Of a stretch of DNA of 64,000 nt, positions 60,132 through 64,000 are shown in pieces (position 1 is the stretch's first letter; every line of letters starts with the position of its first letter). The stretch lies in contig NW_004797818.1 of assembly GCF_000002075.1 (NCBI RefSeq), forward strand, positions 268,198 through 332,197, written 5' to 3'. The stretch is from Aplysia californica. Lineage: Eukaryota > Mollusca > Gastropoda > Aplysiida > Aplysiidae. Both the position numbers and the translations under genes were made by a program. The notes under the pieces were generated by a model. The model saw only the letters and a list, made by a program, of their open reading frames with translations. It was not told the origin of the DNA and ran no database searches.

Positions 60132-60636
60132 CTCTTCTCGACTGACCAACAAATTGTTCCCAAAATTATATCTTGTTGCTTTGTAGTTTTTTTTATGTAG
60201 TGTGATGAAGCATGCACATTCTCGTTTTGTCCCCAAGAGGTGCTCTCTATACAAAGTAGGCCTTAGTATAGCCTATACTTTTCCTTTTACCAATTTAGGC
60301 CTGGTTAAAGTTCAGTAGTGGCTTTCCTTGGTCTGTGAGTCTAATTTTTTTATTTTTTTTATTTTAGGCTCAGGAGAAGGAAAAAAAAATCCTTTCGGGA
60401 CCGGGATTCGATGCCACGCTTGAAGCACTGAACATTAGACTTAGAGAACATAGACAGTAGACAGCTTGTATACGTTCTCTAGGCCTAACTTAAAGTTCGA
60501 GTTGCACCGTCTTGTTATTGTTATCCAAGCGTCTTTCGACTTAAACTTGCTCAAACTCTAACTCAGATGATTATGAGAAACGAACAAGACGTCTACTTTT
60601 GTGCAAACAATGACAGAAACAATTGTTAGATCTAAT

Positions 60637-60858
60637 CTAGATCTACCCAATATTGATCGGAAAGACAACGTCATAAAAAAAGGAGTCAAATCCTAGGAGG
60701 TTTATCAAAAAACTGAGAAAACTTCCACAATTCAGGCAGAACTACAATATTATCATGTAGAAACGATTGCTAGATCTAGATTTACTACATCTAGATCTAC
60801 ATCTAGATCTAGATCTAGATTCTAGATCTAGACTAGACTAGATCTAGATCTAGTACTG
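60637..60858. repeat. AGATCTAG-rich stretch
   Basis: Many overlapping copies of the palindromic AGATCT / CTAGATCTAG motif, densest at 60773-60853. The motif also recurs singly across the window. Confidence 0.85.
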
Positions 60859-62059
60859 GCATTTCAAATAGCATGGGAGCTATTCAGAACGCGGCGTTGC
60901 AAATAGCACAGGAGTTATTCAGAACGCGGCGTTGCAAATAGCGCTTGCCAAAAAACTTAGTATTGCTACAGTACAGACATGATATGATAGATATTCACAT
61001 GGTCTCTACACAAGTATATAAGATAGAGGTAGGCTGCTGATGTCACAGGTCACAGGTCATATTATATAGTCTTAGATCTCTAGATCTAGTGAGACAGTAA
61101 TTCACTTTTCAACTGCAATCATTGGCAATGCAATTGAGTTTGACCCAGGGGTGTTAAATATGATATAATGGTATTAAAATTAAAATCAGTTATTGAGGTA
61201 ATTTCTTTTGTTTTTGTTTAGTTTAGTATAGATACTAGATCTAGATCTAGATCTAGTTTTACTGCTACAGAAGAGGATCGCTCTTTCCATTCTATTCTTC
61301 TGCTGTGACTTCAATTTCAATTGACAGTTCAATTTACATAGGAATGAGTCAGTCAATGGGCGGAGCGGGCTCCACTCTTACTGTTGCAAATAGTCTGTTA
61401 CAGTAGCAGCTCCAATTTCCGAAAGCTAAAATGCACAAAAGGGAAGTAGACCCACTACCTCTGAGCAAGTGGACACGAAGTAAGAGTCAAACAGTGTTGG
61501 AGTCATCAGTCAGCTGTTTGTTTGCTCTCAAAGTTTGCCTGCGTCCGTAGTCCGAAGACCTCTATTTGTGTACTTCCGGGGTCAGCGTTTGGGTGCTATT
61601 CCACACTGTTTGTTTGTAACCAGGGAACTGAAAGTATTGTAAAAGAGTAACAATCAGAAAAAAAACAAACTTTCTAAATAAAGTAGGCCTAGAAGTAAAT
61701 GACACTGAAAATCATTTTCATTATTTTTTTGGAACAGTTTGAATACTGGAGAAGTAGGGAAGTCCAATAAGCACGATTTTATATAACCGAAAAGCGATAC
61801 CGATGGTAGTACAGTTATATATCGAACGGAGTAGTAGCCGCAAATTCAATTTCCGGATCAAGAGTGGCGGTTTTGGGTTCCTGTTTTGAAAGGTATCCAC
61901 AGACGCTAGAGTACTGTACGAGTTGGTTGAAGGTGTTTTATGGTAATTTTATTTGTTACATTTTTAATCTACGCTTTGGCAGGAAGTCGGAATAGAAGAC
62001 TAAGCATACTTCAAACAGTTTCTTCCTTTTAGGGGCATTTCCAAAAGCCTAAAAAGGCC

Positions 62060-63132
62060 ACCTCTATTCTCACCCGGGGTGAGAATAGATCTCTAGACTC
62101 TAGATCTTGCGAGAACTTCCGGGCGGGTGAGAATAGCCACTTTTCGCCTAAAAAATTAAAACGGCCACCTGAACTATTCTCACTGAGAATAGCATTCTCA
62201 CACTAGACTAGGGTGAGAATAGCATAGAGACATAGTCGGCATATCTAGAGCGCAGTTTCAGTTCTTGTAGGCGGGGTGAGAGGGCAATAGCGCTTCACGG
62301 GTTTTAGCCCCAAGAGTAGGGGGGTTTCAGGGGGGCTTGCCCCCCTGACCTAACAAAAATAGGTCTAGGAAGGGGGGTTTCAGCCTCAGGGGGGCATGCC
62401 CCCCTGAATTTTACCACAATTTAATGTTTTGCTGTTGTTAGGTTTGATATCTTAGCTCACCCAGAATCAAACGTATAGATCTAGAATCTAGATGTAGGTC
62501 AGGCTCAAATAAGGGGGGTGGGAACTACCGAAAAAGCACCCAAGCCTTTTGGCTATTCTCACCTGATGTGAGTTCACCGCTTAGTGCATCGGCTCTGGCT
62601 AATCTGAATCACTCCGGACGAGAGGGCGAGCCTATTTGGGCTAGACTGTTCTCACCAGGTGTGTGTTCACTGTGATACCAGTCAGTGTAAACAAATGTTC
62701 CAGCGCTCTTGTGTTGAAAGCGTGCAATATTGTCTGCAGGCAGTCTGAGGGGGCGGGTGGGGGGGGGGGGAGAAAAAGAAGGGAAGGAGTATCGAGAACT
62801 TCCGAGCAAAACTAAATGCCGACCAGTGTAGTTCGGCTCGATTTGAAAATTGAAATAGCCATAGCATCTTTGTTTGTGTAAGACATTCAAATTAGTCTTG
62901 ATCTATGATCTAGATCTAGATTTGACTTTTGTGCTATTGGCTAGATCTAACATTATTTTTTTCTTTGTTTTTGTCCAAGTTGATCATCCACACCGATAGG
63001 ATAGACAATATTTAGAAATTAGGAAAAACATGTCTTGTTTCACACCGGTGAGAATAGCCAACGCTGGCAAGTCTCACCCGGGTTGAGAGGTCGATTCGTA
63101 TAAATTTATTCGAGGTGAGAATAGCCACTTCC
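62060..63132. repeat. Cluster of GGTGAGAATAGC motifs in both orientations
   Basis: About ten copies of TGAGAATAGC or GCTATTCTCA, often paired as palindromes, for example CTATTCTCACCCGGGGTGAG at 62064. Others lie near 62125, 62174, 62205, 62551, 63046 and 63112. Confidence 0.8.
62306..62416 (+). repeat. Duplicated GGGGGTTTCAG / GCCCCCCTGA palindromic unit
   Basis: Two units, each GGGGGGTTTCAG followed by GGGGGGC(T/A)TGCCCCCCTGA; the second holds the exact palindrome GGGGGGCATGCCCCCC. Confidence 0.85.
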
Positions 63133-63240
63133 TAAATCCCAAATTCCTGACTTGATTTTGATGAATTTGAATCTCATCTTCACGCACTTCACCACTACCT
63201 CACATGTTGCCAATCCTAGGAAGTGTGTTTGTTGGTGATA

Positions 63241-63316
63241 TAATAATAATAATAAATAGAATTTGTATAGCGCTTATCCCCGCTCAACAGCAGGCTCTAT
63301 GCGCTTTACATTATGG
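63241..63316 (-). mobile_element. SINE family A, 3' tail fragment
   Basis: The reverse complement reads TGTAAAGCGCATAGAGCCTG, GAGCGGGGATAAGCGCTATA and (TTA)n. Confidence 0.85.
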
Positions 63317-64000
63317 TATCCCTCTTGGACTGATTTAACTTTGGTGGACCCACTGTGTTTACATGCGCACTGATAACAGCTTGATCACAACAGTGACAGT
63401 ATGGCAACAGTACAATAATTTTTAAAAACACTTAAGTTTTTATGCAAAACAATAATATATATGAGAACAGAGAAAAGAAAAGAAAAGTGGACGAGGAACA
63501 TTAATAGTTGGTATGGCATCGCACAACGAGGCACAAAAGTAGTTCTCTGGCTTCGTTTGGTGGTGGGTCCACCAAAGTTCAATCTTACCAAGTGTAGACT
63601 ACTGTCAGATTTTAGTCTTGAGCCTTGATAACTTGATAGATTTCTGGTTGCATTGCCTTGTACAAATCTTGATTTTGTATTTTTTTAAATGTGTTAGAAC
63701 AATTAGGAATTGAACCTCTCTGCTATACACTATACATCACAAATAGGCCCTATCAAGCTATGGGATGGCAGTACAAATAACTGCTGTCAGTATCATCGCT
63801 GATCCGCTCATCTCTGAAACTGAGCTTGAAGTCTAACTGGCAACTTGGTGCACCACTCCAAATTTTTCAGAGGGTCTGTTGTGTATTTTTCAACGTATAA
63901 CAAGCCAGGCTCAGTCCAGAAAATTGTCTAGGCATTGATTTACTTACAAAACTAAAATTTGAACTTAACCAGAAGGGCTGGTAAATAAATGCTGTAAGCT

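Larger units (their letters stand above)
59862..60955. mobile_element. Foldback element with tandemly repeated inverted arms
   Basis: Left arm (about 59862-59945) has two units with AACGCCGCGTT and TTAGC...GTGCTAAATAAA. Right arm (about 60865-60955) has two units of AACGCGGCGTTGCAAATAGC. Inside, GCGTGGGTTCGATCCCGGTC (60058) is mirrored by GGGACCGGGATTCGATGCCA (60396). It lacks a visible transposase. Confidence 0.7.
57581..64000. other. TAPT1 upstream region, no host gene recognised
   Basis: It should hold the TAPT1 leader exon and promoter, not located. It contains a SINE B, two foldback elements, an AGATCT-rich stretch, the TGAGAATAGC cluster and a SINE A tail. Open frames here overlap inverted repeats and are not supported as genes. 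Confidence 0.5.

Noticed and set aside
1-64000. CRISPR arrays, operons, bacterial features or LTR/retrovirus-like elements
   Set aside because: The DNA is intron-rich animal nuclear sequence; no spacer arrays, paired LTRs or gag/env-type frames were seen.

Overview
The window reads as nuclear DNA from an invertebrate animal. It is AT-rich, its genes are broken by many GT-AG introns, and it carries abundant microsatellites, tRNA-derived SINEs, TTAA-flanked and TA-flanked DNA transposons and one LINE 3' end. The protein families and the SINE style suggest a spiralian, most likely a gastropod mollusc; this is inference, because no search could be run. One assembly gap of 657 N lies at 10923-11579.

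Five host genes were recognised by translating exons and matching splice phase across every junction. PTS (6-pyruvoyl-tetrahydropterin synthase, minus strand, exons 1-4 between 10102 and 720, the rest off the left edge) sits head to head with SEPSECS (Sep-tRNA:Sec-tRNA synthase, plus strand, nine coding exons, 12954-20283, complete, 478 aa). MRPS26 (mitoribosomal mS26, minus, four exons, 33392-28683, complete, 219 aa) sits head to head with MTHFS (5-formyl-THF cyclo-ligase, plus, three exons, 34349-36417, complete, 203 aa). TAPT1 (ER/centrosomal multi-pass membrane protein, minus, eleven exons found, 57541-45989) closes the series. Strands alternate -,+,-,+,-, so there are two divergent promoter regions and two convergent gene ends. 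PTS (tetrahydrobiopterin) and MTHFS (folate) both belong to pterin metabolism, but I see no sign that the five genes form a functional cluster.

Mobile DNA fills the rest. SINE family A (tRNA-derived, about 340 bp) shares its 3' tail with the LINE fragment at 44080-44972. Three other short families (B, C, D) share a different 3' tail of about 50 bp whose partner LINE is not in the window. DNA elements include four TTAA-flanked piggyBac-like elements, one of them an outer element holding a Tigger-like element and a second TTAA element. There is also a 130-bp near-perfect hairpin MITE, two foldback elements near 59-61 kb and a cluster of a repeated TGAGAATAGC motif at 62-63.1 kb.

Points most worth checking: the TAPT1 intron at 53.4-55.4 kb, where a conserved exon cannot be found and an unrecognised intact ORF of up to 199 codons lies on the opposite strand; an apparently exact 209-bp tandem duplication across the TAPT1 stop codon; a GC-AG intron in MTHFS; a 23-nt micro-exon in PTS; and the shared SINE tails.
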